NCBI GenBank assembly: GCA_046297695.1
Contig: JBKBHF010000005.1
Location: 55,587 to 119,586, forward strand
DNA from: Permianibacter sp046297695
GTDB taxonomy: Bacteria > Pseudomonadota > Gammaproteobacteria > Enterobacterales > Permianibacteraceae
Reading direction: 5' to 3'
Length of the DNA: 64,000 bases
The notes under the pieces are model-generated. The model did not search any database, had not been told where the DNA came from, and was given only the letters and a program-made list of their open reading frames with translations. Of the stretch, positions 33,771 through 42,289 are shown piece by piece. Position numbers and translations under genes: made by a program. Each line of letters opens with the position of its first letter. Within the stretch, counting starts at the first letter, position 1.

Positions 33771-34517
33771 TCAATGATTGGGCAGAAAACCTGCCAGTTT
33801 GTTCTCGATGACGCGCGGATTTTCCCCTTCCGCAATCGCCACGATGCCCTCGATCAGCATCTCCCGGTACTGGCTCTGCGCCAGCACCAATGTGCGCAGC
33901 TTGTTGGCTATCGGCAGAAACAGCAGGTTGGCAAACCCGACCCCGTATACCGTGGCCACAAACGCGACAGCAATGCCACCACCGAGCCGCGACGGATCGC
34001 TCAGATTGCCCATCACCTGGATGAGGCCCATCACCGCCCCGACAATGCCCAGCGTCGGCGCATAACCGCCCATTGCTTCGAACACGCGTGCCGCCTGCAG
34101 CTGGCGCTGTTCCTGCAGCTCCATGTCGGTCAGCATGGCGCTGCGGATGCTTTCCGGCTCACCACCATCGACCAGCATCGCCAGCCCTTTCCGGGCGAAC
34201 AAATCCTCTTCCCGATCGACCAGCTGTTCCAGCCCCAGCAAACCTTCTTTGCGGGCGGTCGAGCTCCAATTCACCATCCGCCGCAAACCGTCTTCGAACG
34301 GCAGCGCCGGCGGCAACAAGACCCAGCGCAGAATCTTGAACGCATGTATGAACGTGCGCAGCGGCGTTTGCAGCAAGGTGGCACCCAAGGTGCCACCGAG
34401 CACGATCAGCAGTGCCGGACCGTTGGCCAGCATCGCCAACTGGCCGCCCTCCCACAACTGGCCACCGATGACGGCAGCGAGGCCGAGCAGGAATCCGATC
34501 AGCGCCAGGGAATCCAC
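33771..34517 (-). CDS. motC: Flagellar stator protein MotC (MotA family)
   Basis: A 248-residue membrane protein of the MotA/ExbB family with four transmembrane segments and the stretch MGGYAPTLGIVGAVMGLIQV that lines the ion path. It forms the torque-generating stator with MotD. The start is GTG (overlapping region with the cheB stop 3 bases away), with CGGAG inside the end of cheB. There is a 150-base gap before motD. Confidence 0.93.
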   Translation of the reverse strand: MDSLALIGFLLGLAAVIGGQLWEGGQLAMLANGPALLIVLGGTLGATLLQTPLRTFIHAFKILRWVLLPPALPFEDGLRRMVNWSSTARKEGLLGLEQLVDREEDLFARKGLAMLVDGGEPESIRSAMLTDMELQEQRQLQAARVFEAMGGYAPTLGIVGAVMGLIQVMGNLSDPSRLGGGIAVAFVATVYGVGFANLLFLPIANKLRTLVLAQSQYREMLIEGIVAIAEGENPRVIENKLAGFLPNH

Positions 34518-34520
34518 GAT

Positions 34521-35663
34521 TCAGATCTCCGCCGCAAGACGGCGGCCAATTTCGGCAAGCGGCACAATCTGATGACTGATGCCGGCAGCGGCAACCGCTT
34601 GTGGCATGCCGTAGACCACGCAGCTGGCTTCATCCTGTGACCAGATGATGCTGCCCTTGTCTCGCAACAAGCGGGCCCCTTCACGGCCATCAGCGCCCAT
34701 GCCGGTGAGAATCACCGCTACCACGGCACCACCCAACACTTGTGCCGCCGAACCAAACAACACATCGACACAGGGCGCGTATTGCAAGCGGGCATCGGTT
34801 TCGCGAATGCGTACGCGTAGTTGCTCGCCTTGCCGCTCCAATGTCATCTGCTTGCCACCCGGCGCCAGATAAACGTGACCCGGTTTCAGCACATCACCGT
34901 CTTGCGCCTCCTTGACCCGCACCTGACAGAGCCCATCGAGACGCTGGGCAAACGCCGGCGTGAACGTACCCGGCATGTGCTGGGCGATGACGATGGGCAC
35001 GGGAAAATTGCTCGGCAGCGGCGTCAGCACCTGCTGCAAGGCAACCGGGCCGCCGGTGGACGAGCCGATCGCGAGCAAACGCGCGTTGCCGCGACGCAGC
35101 GCTTGCCGGGCCGGTTCTGCACGCGTTTCGGCGGCCGTCTTGTTCGCGGGTGATGGTGCCGGTGCCGGCCGGCGCAGCTCAGAGCTAGCCGGTCGCGCCG
35201 GTGTGCTTGCCGGTGCGGGTGCGGGCGTCGCCGGAGCGCGCAGCAAACCGCTGTTGCGCCGCTGCTGTTGAGTGCCGATGGCTTTGACTTTTTCACGCAG
35301 CAGATTGGCCGTACTGGACTGGTTGCCCTGCACGTCCTCGTAGCTTTTCAACAGAAAGTCGACGGCGCCGGCAGCCATCGCTTCCAGCGTCATGCGCGCA
35401 CCTTCGTAGGTCAGCGACGACAGCATCAGTACGGCAACCGGCTGTTGCGAGGTGATCTGCTTGGTGGCGGTGATGCCGTCCATGATCGGCATCTCGACAT
35501 CCATGGTGATGACGTCGGGTTTCAGTTCGGCCGCTTTCTTGACTGCTTCAGCGCCGTTGTTGGCGACTCCGACCACCTGGATATTCGGATCCGATTTCAG
35601 GATCTCGACCACCCGACGGCAGAAAAAATTGGAATCGTCTACGACCAGGACACGAACCGGCAT
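34521..35663 (-). CDS. cheB: Chemotaxis protein-glutamate methylesterase CheB
   Basis: A 380-residue response regulator-methylesterase that resets chemoreceptors. Receiver domain at 1-125 with phospho-acceptor Asp55 (VITMDVEMPIMDG); an Ala/Pro-rich linker of about 60 residues, longer than usual; then the esterase domain with catalytic Ser (IGSSTGGP), His (AQHMPGTFTP) and Asp (LTGMGADGREG). It lies 10 bases after cheA ends. No cheR is in the window. Confidence 0.96.
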   Translation of the reverse strand: MPVRVLVVDDSNFFCRRVVEILKSDPNIQVVGVANNGAEAVKKAAELKPDVITMDVEMPIMDGITATKQITSQQPVAVLMLSSLTYEGARMTLEAMAAGAVDFLLKSYEDVQGNQSSTANLLREKVKAIGTQQQRRNSGLLRAPATPAPAPASTPARPASSELRRPAPAPSPANKTAAETRAEPARQALRRGNARLLAIGSSTGGPVALQQVLTPLPSNFPVPIVIAQHMPGTFTPAFAQRLDGLCQVRVKEAQDGDVLKPGHVYLAPGGKQMTLERQGEQLRVRIRETDARLQYAPCVDVLFGSAAQVLGGAVVAVILTGMGADGREGARLLRDKGSIIWSQDEASCVVYGMPQAVAAAGISHQIVPLAEIGRRLAAEI

Positions 35664-35673
35664 CGTCGCAACC

Positions 35674-37932
35674 TTAAGCCGCGTTGCGGCGCGCGTACTG
35701 TTTCAGCAGCGCCGGCATATCCAGAATCAGGGCGATGCCGCCATCGGACGTGATGGTGGCACCGGCCATGCCGGGGGTGCCCTGCAGCGATTTGCCGAGT
35801 GGTTTGATCACCACTTCCTGCTGCCCGATCAAGGCATCGACGACAAAGCCAACGCGCTGCGAACCAATCTGGGCGATGACAACAAACCCTTCGCGGCGGC
35901 GACTGCTGCGCACCGCACCGCGCACCAGCCACTCCTCCAGATAGAACAGCGGCAGCGCCTTGCCACGAACCAGAATCGTGAGCTGACCATCGACCACATT
36001 GGTCTTGCTGAGATCGAGATGGAAGATTTCGTTGACGCTGGCGAGCGGCAACGCGAACACCTGCTTCTGCACACTGACCATCAAGGTCGGCAGAATTGCC
36101 AGAGTCAATGGCAGCTTGACCTGAATCAGGCTGCCCTTGCCCACTTCCGAGAACACGGAAACCGAACCGTTGAGCTGTGAAATGCGGGTTTTGACCACAT
36201 CCATGCCGACGCCACGACCGGAAATTTCCGACACTTCCGACTTGGTCGAAAAGCCGGCCATGAAAATCAGATTGAAAGCTTCGAGATCGCTGAGTCGATC
36301 GGCCTGATCCTGATCCATCAAGCCCTTCTCGACGGCCTTGCGGCGCAGTACCGCAGGATCCATGCCTTTGCCGTCATCACGGATCTCCAGCAGGATGTGA
36401 TCGCCTTCCTGCGCCGCCGACAGTACGATCTTGCCCGTGCGCGGCTTGCCGGCCTTCTCGCGCTCGTCGGGCATCTCGATACCGTGATCGACCGCGTTGC
36501 GAACCAGGTGCACCAACGGATCGGCGAGCGCCTCGACCATGTTCTTGTCGAGATCGGTTTCTTCACCAATCAACTCCAGATTGATTTCTTTCTTCAGGCT
36601 GCGCGCCAGATCGCGCACCACGCGCGGGAAGCGGCCGAACACTTTCTTGATGGGTTGCATGCGGGTCTGCATCACCGCGCCTTGCAGATCCGAGGTCACG
36701 ACATCGAGATTCTGTACGGCCTTGGCCATTTCTTCATTGCCAGCCGCGTTGGCGAGCGTCAGCAACCGGTTGCGAACCAGCACCAACTCGCCAACCAGAT
36801 TCATGATGTCGTCAAGCCGTTTGGTGTCCACCCGTACCGTGGTTTCAGCCTGCGCCATGGCATCACCGCCGGCGGCGGCGCCCGCGGCTGGCGCGGCCAC
36901 AGTGGCGGGGCCGGCAGCAGAAACGGCGGCCGGCTTGCCGGGTGCCGGTGCCGGCCCCTTGCCTTTGCCGTGCAGTTGATCGAGCAAGGCATCGAATTCC
37001 TGCTCGGAGATGGTGTCACTGGCGGCAACGCCTTTCTCGCCGCTGCTCGCAGCTTTGCCACCAGCAGATTTGCTGACCGCTTTGTCCTGACTAGCTGTCG
37101 CAGCCTTTGCAGCGGTTATCGCCGGGGCGGTTTCCGCTTTGGCGACTGGCGTCGGCGCGGCTTTTTTCTGCGCGTTCAGCTCATCCAGCAGCTTCTCGAA
37201 CTCTTCATCGGTAATGGTATCGCCGCCCGCAGCACTGGCTGGAGCCGGCGCTGGTACCTTGCCTTTGCCATGCAACTGATCCAGCAGCGCATCGAACTCC
37301 TGATCGGAAATATCATCGCCGCTTGCACCTGCCGGTGGAGCGGCCGGTGTCGGTAAAGGCGCAGAAGCCGGTTTGGCTGCGGCCGGCTTGGCGCCCTGCA
37401 ATTCGTCCAGTAACCGCTCGAACTCATCATCAGTGATTTCGTCACTGCCTGAGCCAGCGGTTGGCGCAGCTGTAGGTGACGGAACTGGCGCTGGTGCAGG
37501 CACCTCAGCAACCGCCGGCGTTGTGGCCGCAGGTGTCGACAGCTTGCCATCGGCACAATCCTGCAAGGCTTCGAGGAACCCCGGATCGGCAGGTGTCGGT
37601 TCGTTGCCGGTACGTACCTCGTCAAACATGCGGTTGACGACATCGAGCACCTGCAACACCAGATCCATTATCTGAGCATCGGCACGTAGCTCCTGATTGC
37701 GCAGCTTGTCGAAAATGTTCTCGCCGAGATGGCAGACTTCGACCAGTGCATTCAGCTTCAGGAAGCCGGCGCCGCCCTTGACGGTATGAAAGCCACGGAA
37801 AATGGCATTGAGCAGCGGCAGATCGTCCGGACTTTGTTCGAGCTTGACCAACTGCTCGGACAGCAGCTCGAGAATCTCGCCCGCTTCTACCAGAAAGTCC
37901 TGGAGAATTTCCTCATCAGCATCAAGGGCCAT
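35674..37932 (-). CDS. cheA: Chemotaxis histidine kinase CheA
   Basis: A 752-residue kinase phosphorylating CheY and CheB. P1 (HPt) domain at 1-105 with His49 (FHTVKGGAGFL). A long Ala/Pro-rich linker (about 130-370) replaces an obvious P2 domain and carries four copies of an acidic motif, D/E-x-E-F-x-x-L-L-D-x-L, near residues 165, 207, 239 and 307. Then dimerisation (P3), ATPase (LVRNAVDHGIE, DDGKGMD, SGRGVGMDVVK) and CheW-like P5 domains. The gene is 12 bases downstream of cheZ. Confidence 0.96.
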   Translation of the reverse strand: MALDADEEILQDFLVEAGEILELLSEQLVKLEQSPDDLPLLNAIFRGFHTVKGGAGFLKLNALVEVCHLGENIFDKLRNQELRADAQIMDLVLQVLDVVNRMFDEVRTGNEPTPADPGFLEALQDCADGKLSTPAATTPAVAEVPAPAPVPSPTAAPTAGSGSDEITDDEFERLLDELQGAKPAAAKPASAPLPTPAAPPAGASGDDISDQEFDALLDQLHGKGKVPAPAPASAAGGDTITDEEFEKLLDELNAQKKAAPTPVAKAETAPAITAAKAATASQDKAVSKSAGGKAASSGEKGVAASDTISEQEFDALLDQLHGKGKGPAPAPGKPAAVSAAGPATVAAPAAGAAAGGDAMAQAETTVRVDTKRLDDIMNLVGELVLVRNRLLTLANAAGNEEMAKAVQNLDVVTSDLQGAVMQTRMQPIKKVFGRFPRVVRDLARSLKKEINLELIGEETDLDKNMVEALADPLVHLVRNAVDHGIEMPDEREKAGKPRTGKIVLSAAQEGDHILLEIRDDGKGMDPAVLRRKAVEKGLMDQDQADRLSDLEAFNLIFMAGFSTKSEVSEISGRGVGMDVVKTRISQLNGSVSVFSEVGKGSLIQVKLPLTLAILPTLMVSVQKQVFALPLASVNEIFHLDLSKTNVVDGQLTILVRGKALPLFYLEEWLVRGAVRSSRRREGFVVIAQIGSQRVGFVVDALIGQQEVVIKPLGKSLQGTPGMAGATITSDGGIALILDMPALLKQYARRNAA

Positions 37933-37944
37933 GCTTGTTCGCCT

Positions 37945-38694
37945 TTAAAAGCCCAGACTGGATAACAGGGCATCGACATCGTCCTGCCCATGCACAACAT
38001 CCTGACGCGTCTTGTCGACCACCGGGCCTTCGACGCCGGAAACCGGTTTGGCCCGTTCATCCTTGGCGGAATTGAACTCGTTCATGTTGCCAAACATCTT
38101 GACCAGATCGACCAGACTGCTTTCGACCTCCTGCACCAGGTTGATCACCCGGCGGATGACCTGACCGGTCAAATCCTGATAGTCCTGGGCAAGGATGATG
38201 TCATTCAGGGTGTGATTGACATCCCCCAATTGCTTCTCGGTGCGCTCGAAATGCGCCACCAGATCGTCACAGAGAATCCGAAACTCGCCAGGCTGCATTT
38301 CCTTGCGCAGCAGCCTTTGCATCTTGCCGCGGAATTCACTGGCCTGATGGTTCAGATCCGAAACCATCGGCAGCACCCGCTCGAGGCCATCCATGGTCTT
38401 GTTGGCCGCCTGCTCGGTCATGGTGATGACGTAGTTCAAACGCTGCCGCGCATCCGGAATGTCATGGGCCGCAAATGCACTGATTTTGTTGTCGAGCTGG
38501 AAGCTGATCAGCGCCTCGTGCAGCTGTCGCGTCAGCTTGCCAATTTCCGAAAACAGCGTGACATCGCGCTCGCTCCGCATGGTGTCGAGCAGCGCCTTGG
38601 CATCATCATGTTTGCCGGACTCAAGCAAGGCCACCAGTTCTTTTGCCTGTCCTAACACAGTCTGACTCCATTGCTTATCCGTTCCGGTATCCAT
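37945..38694 (-). CDS. cheZ: CheY-P phosphatase CheZ
   Basis: A 249-residue helical phosphatase. The active-site Gln lies in LAQDYQDLTGQVIRRV, and the C-terminal VDALLSSLGF tail is the CheY-binding peptide. It ends the CheY signal quickly. It lies between cheY (17 bases) and cheA (12 bases). Confidence 0.95.
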   Translation of the reverse strand: MDTGTDKQWSQTVLGQAKELVALLESGKHDDAKALLDTMRSERDVTLFSEIGKLTRQLHEALISFQLDNKISAFAAHDIPDARQRLNYVITMTEQAANKTMDGLERVLPMVSDLNHQASEFRGKMQRLLRKEMQPGEFRILCDDLVAHFERTEKQLGDVNHTLNDIILAQDYQDLTGQVIRRVINLVQEVESSLVDLVKMFGNMNEFNSAKDERAKPVSGVEGPVVDKTRQDVVHGQDDVDALLSSLGF

Positions 38695-38711
38695 GCCAAC
38701 CCTCCTGGGGC

Positions 38712-39101
38712 TCAGCCGATCCGCTCAAAAATCTTGTTGATTTTTTCTTCCAAGGTCTGTGCCGTGAAAGGCTTGACGATGTAGCCGTTGACGCCCGCCT
38801 GTGCCGCCTCGACAATCTGCTCGCGTTTGGCTTCCGCAGTCACCATCAGCACCGGCAAGGTGTTCAGGTTGGGATCGGCGCGAACGGTTTTGAGCAGGTC
38901 AATGCCCTGCATGCCCGGCATGTTCCAGTCGGTGATCAGAAAATCAAAGTTGCCGTTTTGCAGCATCGGCAACGCGGTTGCGCCATCATCTGCTTCCTGG
39001 GTATTGGTGAAGCCCAAATCCCGCAGCAGGTTCTTGATGATGCGCCTCATGGTCGAAAAGTCATCGACGATGAGGATCTTCATGTTCTTGTCCAAAGCCA
39101 T
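38712..39101 (-). CDS. cheY: Chemotaxis response regulator CheY
   Basis: A 129-residue single receiver domain. Acid pocket Asp13/Asp14, phospho-acceptor Asp58 (LITDWNMPG), Thr88 and Lys110 are all present. Phosphorylated CheY binds FliM to switch rotation. It lies between fliA and cheZ. Confidence 0.97.
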   Translation of the reverse strand: MALDKNMKILIVDDFSTMRRIIKNLLRDLGFTNTQEADDGATALPMLQNGNFDFLITDWNMPGMQGIDLLKTVRADPNLNTLPVLMVTAEAKREQIVEAAQAGVNGYIVKPFTAQTLEEKINKIFERIG

Positions 39102-39135
39102 TGTCCGCCCTCAAAAAACAAAAAATAGTTGGGTC

Positions 39136-39852
39136 TCAATGCCAATCGCGCAACCGGCTTCGCAACCGGGCCATGGCCTGGTTGCTGATCTGGCAAACGC
39201 GCGACTCGCTGACCCCCAAAACCGCCCCGATTTCCTTCAGGTTCATTTCCTCGTCGTAGTATAGCGCGAGTACCAGTCTTTCCCGCTCGGGTAGCTGGTT
39301 GATCGCGTCGGCGAGTGCCTGACGGAAACCGGCATCATGGACATCGGCCTCGGGCCCCGGAACATGGCCGCCTTCCTGCTGCGCCAGCACGTCGTCGGTC
39401 AGGCCGACGTCATCAAAACCATAGACGCCACCGCTGCTGCTGTCGGCCAGCATGGCCTGGAGTTCATTCAGGCTGATGCCCATTTCGGCGGCGATTTCGC
39501 TGTCGCGGGCATCACGGCCTAAGCGCTGTTCGACCGTTTTGGTCGCCTCGGCAATACGCCGGCCATTACGATGCACCGAACGCGGTAGCCAGTCGTTGCG
39601 GCGGACTTCGTCCAGCATGGCACCACGAATACGGATGCCGACAAAGGTCTCGAAACTGGCGCCCTTGCTGAAGTCGTATTTGCGGGCCGCGTCGAGCAGA
39701 CCGATCATGCCGGCCTGCATCAGATCATCGAGCTGGACATTGGCGGGCAAGCGGGCGAGCAAATGGTGAGCGATGCGCTTGACCAGTGGCGTGTACTGGG
39801 TCAGCAACTGCTCAGGACTCTGCTCTGTCTGATACATGACCGCGGCGTACAT
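39136..39852 (-). CDS. fliA: Flagellar sigma factor FliA (sigma-28)
   Basis: A 238-residue sigma-70-family factor directing late flagellar and chemotaxis genes. Region 2 (YDFSKGASFETFVGIRIRGAMLDEVRRNDW) is partly visible as ASFETFVGIRIRGAMLDE, region 3 as GRDARDSEIAAEMG, and region 4 as LPERERLVLALYY ... VLGVSESRVCQIS. The start overlaps the fleN stop (TGATG), so the two are translationally coupled; an ATG five codons later is an alternative. Confidence 0.95.
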   Translation of the reverse strand: MYAAVMYQTEQSPEQLLTQYTPLVKRIAHHLLARLPANVQLDDLMQAGMIGLLDAARKYDFSKGASFETFVGIRIRGAMLDEVRRNDWLPRSVHRNGRRIAEATKTVEQRLGRDARDSEIAAEMGISLNELQAMLADSSSGGVYGFDDVGLTDDVLAQQEGGHVPGPEADVHDAGFRQALADAINQLPERERLVLALYYDEEMNLKEIGAVLGVSESRVCQISNQAMARLRSRLRDWH

Positions 39853-40751
39853 CAGTTACCTGTTTCTTGCAACGCGACGGCGTCCGACATCTGCACCAGT
39901 CGCTCCATGAAAAATTCAATATGGCCGCCAGGCACTCGCGGCAGCGGCCAGCCCTCCACTTTCCGCACCAACTGCCGGTAGGCGAGCGCCGCCGGCGAAC
40001 GCGGAAACGCATCCACCACCGGCCGCTGTTTGCGGATGGCCTTGCGCACGTTTTCGTCAAACGGAATGGCACCGACGTAATCGATCGTGACATCGAGATA
40101 CTTGTCGGTGACCCGGGTCAGCTTGGCGTACAGATCGCGCCCTTCCTGCGGGCTGCGGACCATGTTGGCAAGCAGCCGGAACCGGCTCATCTTGTGGTCG
40201 CGATTGAGGATCTTCATCAGCGCGTAGGCGTCGGTCAGCGAGGTCGGTTCGTCACAGACCACGAACAGCACCTCCTGCGAGGCCTGGGTAAAACTGATGA
40301 CGGTGTCGGAAATGCCGGCTGCGGTGTCGATCAGCAGGTAATCAATCTGCTGGCCGATCTGGCTGAAGGCGCGAATGAGCCCGGCGTGTTCGGCCGGGCT
40401 CAGCTGGGCCATGGCCTGGGTGCCGCTGGAGGCCGGCACTATCCTGATGCCGCCGGGACCATCCAGCAGGATGTCCTGGATGTCACACTCGCCGCTGATG
40501 ACATGGGACAGGTTGCGGTTGGCATGCAGACCGAGCATGACGTCGATGTTGGCCAGCCCGAGGTCGGCATCCAGCACCATGACGGCATGGCCCTGCTCGG
40601 CCAGGGCCACGGCCAGATTGACCGTGACGCTGGTCTTGCCTACCCCGCCTTTGCCGCCGGTAACCGAAATCACCTTGACCGGCCGTGCCTGTGTCATCCG
40701 CCGTAACCCCGAGGCCTGATCCAGGCCCTGTGAGAAATCAAATCCCAGCAT
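39852..40751 (-). CDS. fleN: Flagellar number regulator FleN (FlhG), MinD-like ATPase
   Basis: A 299-residue MinD/ParA-type ATPase that limits flagellar number, in Pseudomonas by restraining FleQ. The deviant Walker A (TGGKGGVGKTSVT), LDADLGLANIDVMLGL and YLLIDTAAGI are present, and a membrane-targeting helix probably ends the chain (FFMERLVQM). The ATG at 40751 (MLGFDFSQGLDQ) is chosen; the frame is open 42 bases further. It overlaps the end of flhF by 14 bases. Confidence 0.94.
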   Translation of the reverse strand: MLGFDFSQGLDQASGLRRMTQARPVKVISVTGGKGGVGKTSVTVNLAVALAEQGHAVMVLDADLGLANIDVMLGLHANRNLSHVISGECDIQDILLDGPGGIRIVPASSGTQAMAQLSPAEHAGLIRAFSQIGQQIDYLLIDTAAGISDTVISFTQASQEVLFVVCDEPTSLTDAYALMKILNRDHKMSRFRLLANMVRSPQEGRDLYAKLTRVTDKYLDVTIDYVGAIPFDENVRKAIRKQRPVVDAFPRSPAALAYRQLVRKVEGWPLPRVPGGHIEFFMERLVQMSDAVALQETGN

Positions 40752-42240
40752 GTGCAGACGCCTTGCGTGGATGCGCCGGCAACTCCTGCGCAAGCAGCCA
40801 TTCGTCCGGGCTTTCGCGGAACTGCTCCGCCAGCTTCAAGGCCCGGTCCACCAACTGCGCACCGCGCAGCGAACGCAAATCTTCCGGTACCCGCTGGCCG
40901 TCACCGCTCGCCATCAATGGCAGCCGACTCTCCAACAGGACCGACAGGACTGCGCCGAGCGAGGTCGTTTCATCCAGTTTAGTCAAGATTGCGCCATGCA
41001 CATGGCGTTGGCCGAACTGCTTGATGCTTTCCTGCAGAATGGCCCGTTGCGAGGTGGCCGACAGCACCAACAGCTGCTTGATGGGGTAACGGCTGCTGGC
41101 CAATGCGGCCAGCTGTCCGGCCAGCCGGGTGTCGCGCTGGCTCATGCCGGCGGTGTCGATCAGAATCAACCGGCGGTCGACAAAACTGTCCAGCGCGTCC
41201 TGCAATGCGGCCGCGGTATCGGCCGTGCGGATGGCACAACCGATCAACCGGGCATAGGTCGCGAGCTGGTCATGGCCGGCAATGCGGTAACTGTCGGTGC
41301 TGATCAGCGCGACACTGCCGGCGCCATGACGCAAGGCAAACCGGGCCGCCAGCTTGGCGATGGTGGTGGTCTTGCCAACGCCGGTGGCACCGACGAAAGC
41401 GTAGATGCCGCCGTTGTCGAGCATGGCGTCGTCACCGTTGACGATGTCGCGGCTGATAGTGGCCAGTGCCGTCGCCAGCGCCTGCTCGACATCGCGGCCC
41501 TCGGCGCCGGCATAGTGATCGCGCAGCCGTGGCGACAATTCGAGCAGCGCCAGCCGCTTGGTCAACATCGCCCGCAGCGGTTGCCGCTGTTTCAGTTCGC
41601 GCCAAGCCAACCCCTGCAGCTGCTCCTGCATCAGGCCGCGCAGCTGGCGCACTTCCTCTTTCAAATCCTGCAGACCCGGCGCCGCCCAGTTCGCCTGCAG
41701 GCTTTGCCGCTCCTGCGGCTCGACACCGAGCGGCCATGGCGGCTGCACAGGGTTCGGCGGCTCGATACGTCCGGTAGCTGCCATGCTGATTTTTTCTGTC
41801 CGGCCATCAGCATTGCCTGGTTCACGCACGCGTTCGGCGCTGCGGCTGGCAAGTGCGGCCCGCGCGATCAAATCGTCCGCGATGCGATCAAAACCGCTGG
41901 CTTTGCCACTGCGCGTTTGTTGCACGGATTCGCCTGTCGCACTGCGCTGCCAGTCTCGCGTGATGCTGCGCGAGGCGGTGTTGCGCGCAGCAGCGCTGCT
42001 TTCACGTTTCGATGCCGATGAGGGAGCCGATGCCGGCACATCGCTGCCGTCATCATCTTCGCGACTGCTGCGGCTCGCCGGTGCGGCCAGCACCGACGGG
42101 TCGTAATCGATCGCCGCCAACAACTCGACGCCACCACCGATTTGCCGGCTCGACAAAATGGCGGCATCCGGACCGAGTTCGCGGCTGACATCGGCCAGCG
42201 CACTGCGCATGTCCTTGGCGAAAAAGCGACGAATTTGCAT
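40738..42240 (-). CDS. flhF: Flagellar placement GTPase FlhF
   Basis: A 500-residue SRP-type GTPase that sets the polar site of the flagellum. The N-terminal B domain (MQIRRFFAKDMRSALADVSR) is followed by a variable basic linker (about 65-190), the N domain and the G domain with FVGATGVGKTTTIAKLA, TDSYRIAG and LILIDTAGMSQRD. It sits between flhA and fleN as in other polar-flagellate bacteria. Ribosome site GGGAG is 7 bases upstream. Confidence 0.95.
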   Translation of the reverse strand: MQIRRFFAKDMRSALADVSRELGPDAAILSSRQIGGGVELLAAIDYDPSVLAAPASRSSREDDDGSDVPASAPSSASKRESSAAARNTASRSITRDWQRSATGESVQQTRSGKASGFDRIADDLIARAALASRSAERVREPGNADGRTEKISMAATGRIEPPNPVQPPWPLGVEPQERQSLQANWAAPGLQDLKEEVRQLRGLMQEQLQGLAWRELKQRQPLRAMLTKRLALLELSPRLRDHYAGAEGRDVEQALATALATISRDIVNGDDAMLDNGGIYAFVGATGVGKTTTIAKLAARFALRHGAGSVALISTDSYRIAGHDQLATYARLIGCAIRTADTAAALQDALDSFVDRRLILIDTAGMSQRDTRLAGQLAALASSRYPIKQLLVLSATSQRAILQESIKQFGQRHVHGAILTKLDETTSLGAVLSVLLESRLPLMASGDGQRVPEDLRSLRGAQLVDRALKLAEQFRESPDEWLLAQELPAHPRKASAHAGI

Positions 42241-42289
42241 GATGCTTTACTCCCGTTCAGGCTGCTGGTGCAGCCTTGCCGAGCGCCGG

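Noticed and set aside
40750..42021. Open frame of 423 codons on the plus strand opposite flhF
   Set aside because: Antisense shadow with biased composition and no motif.
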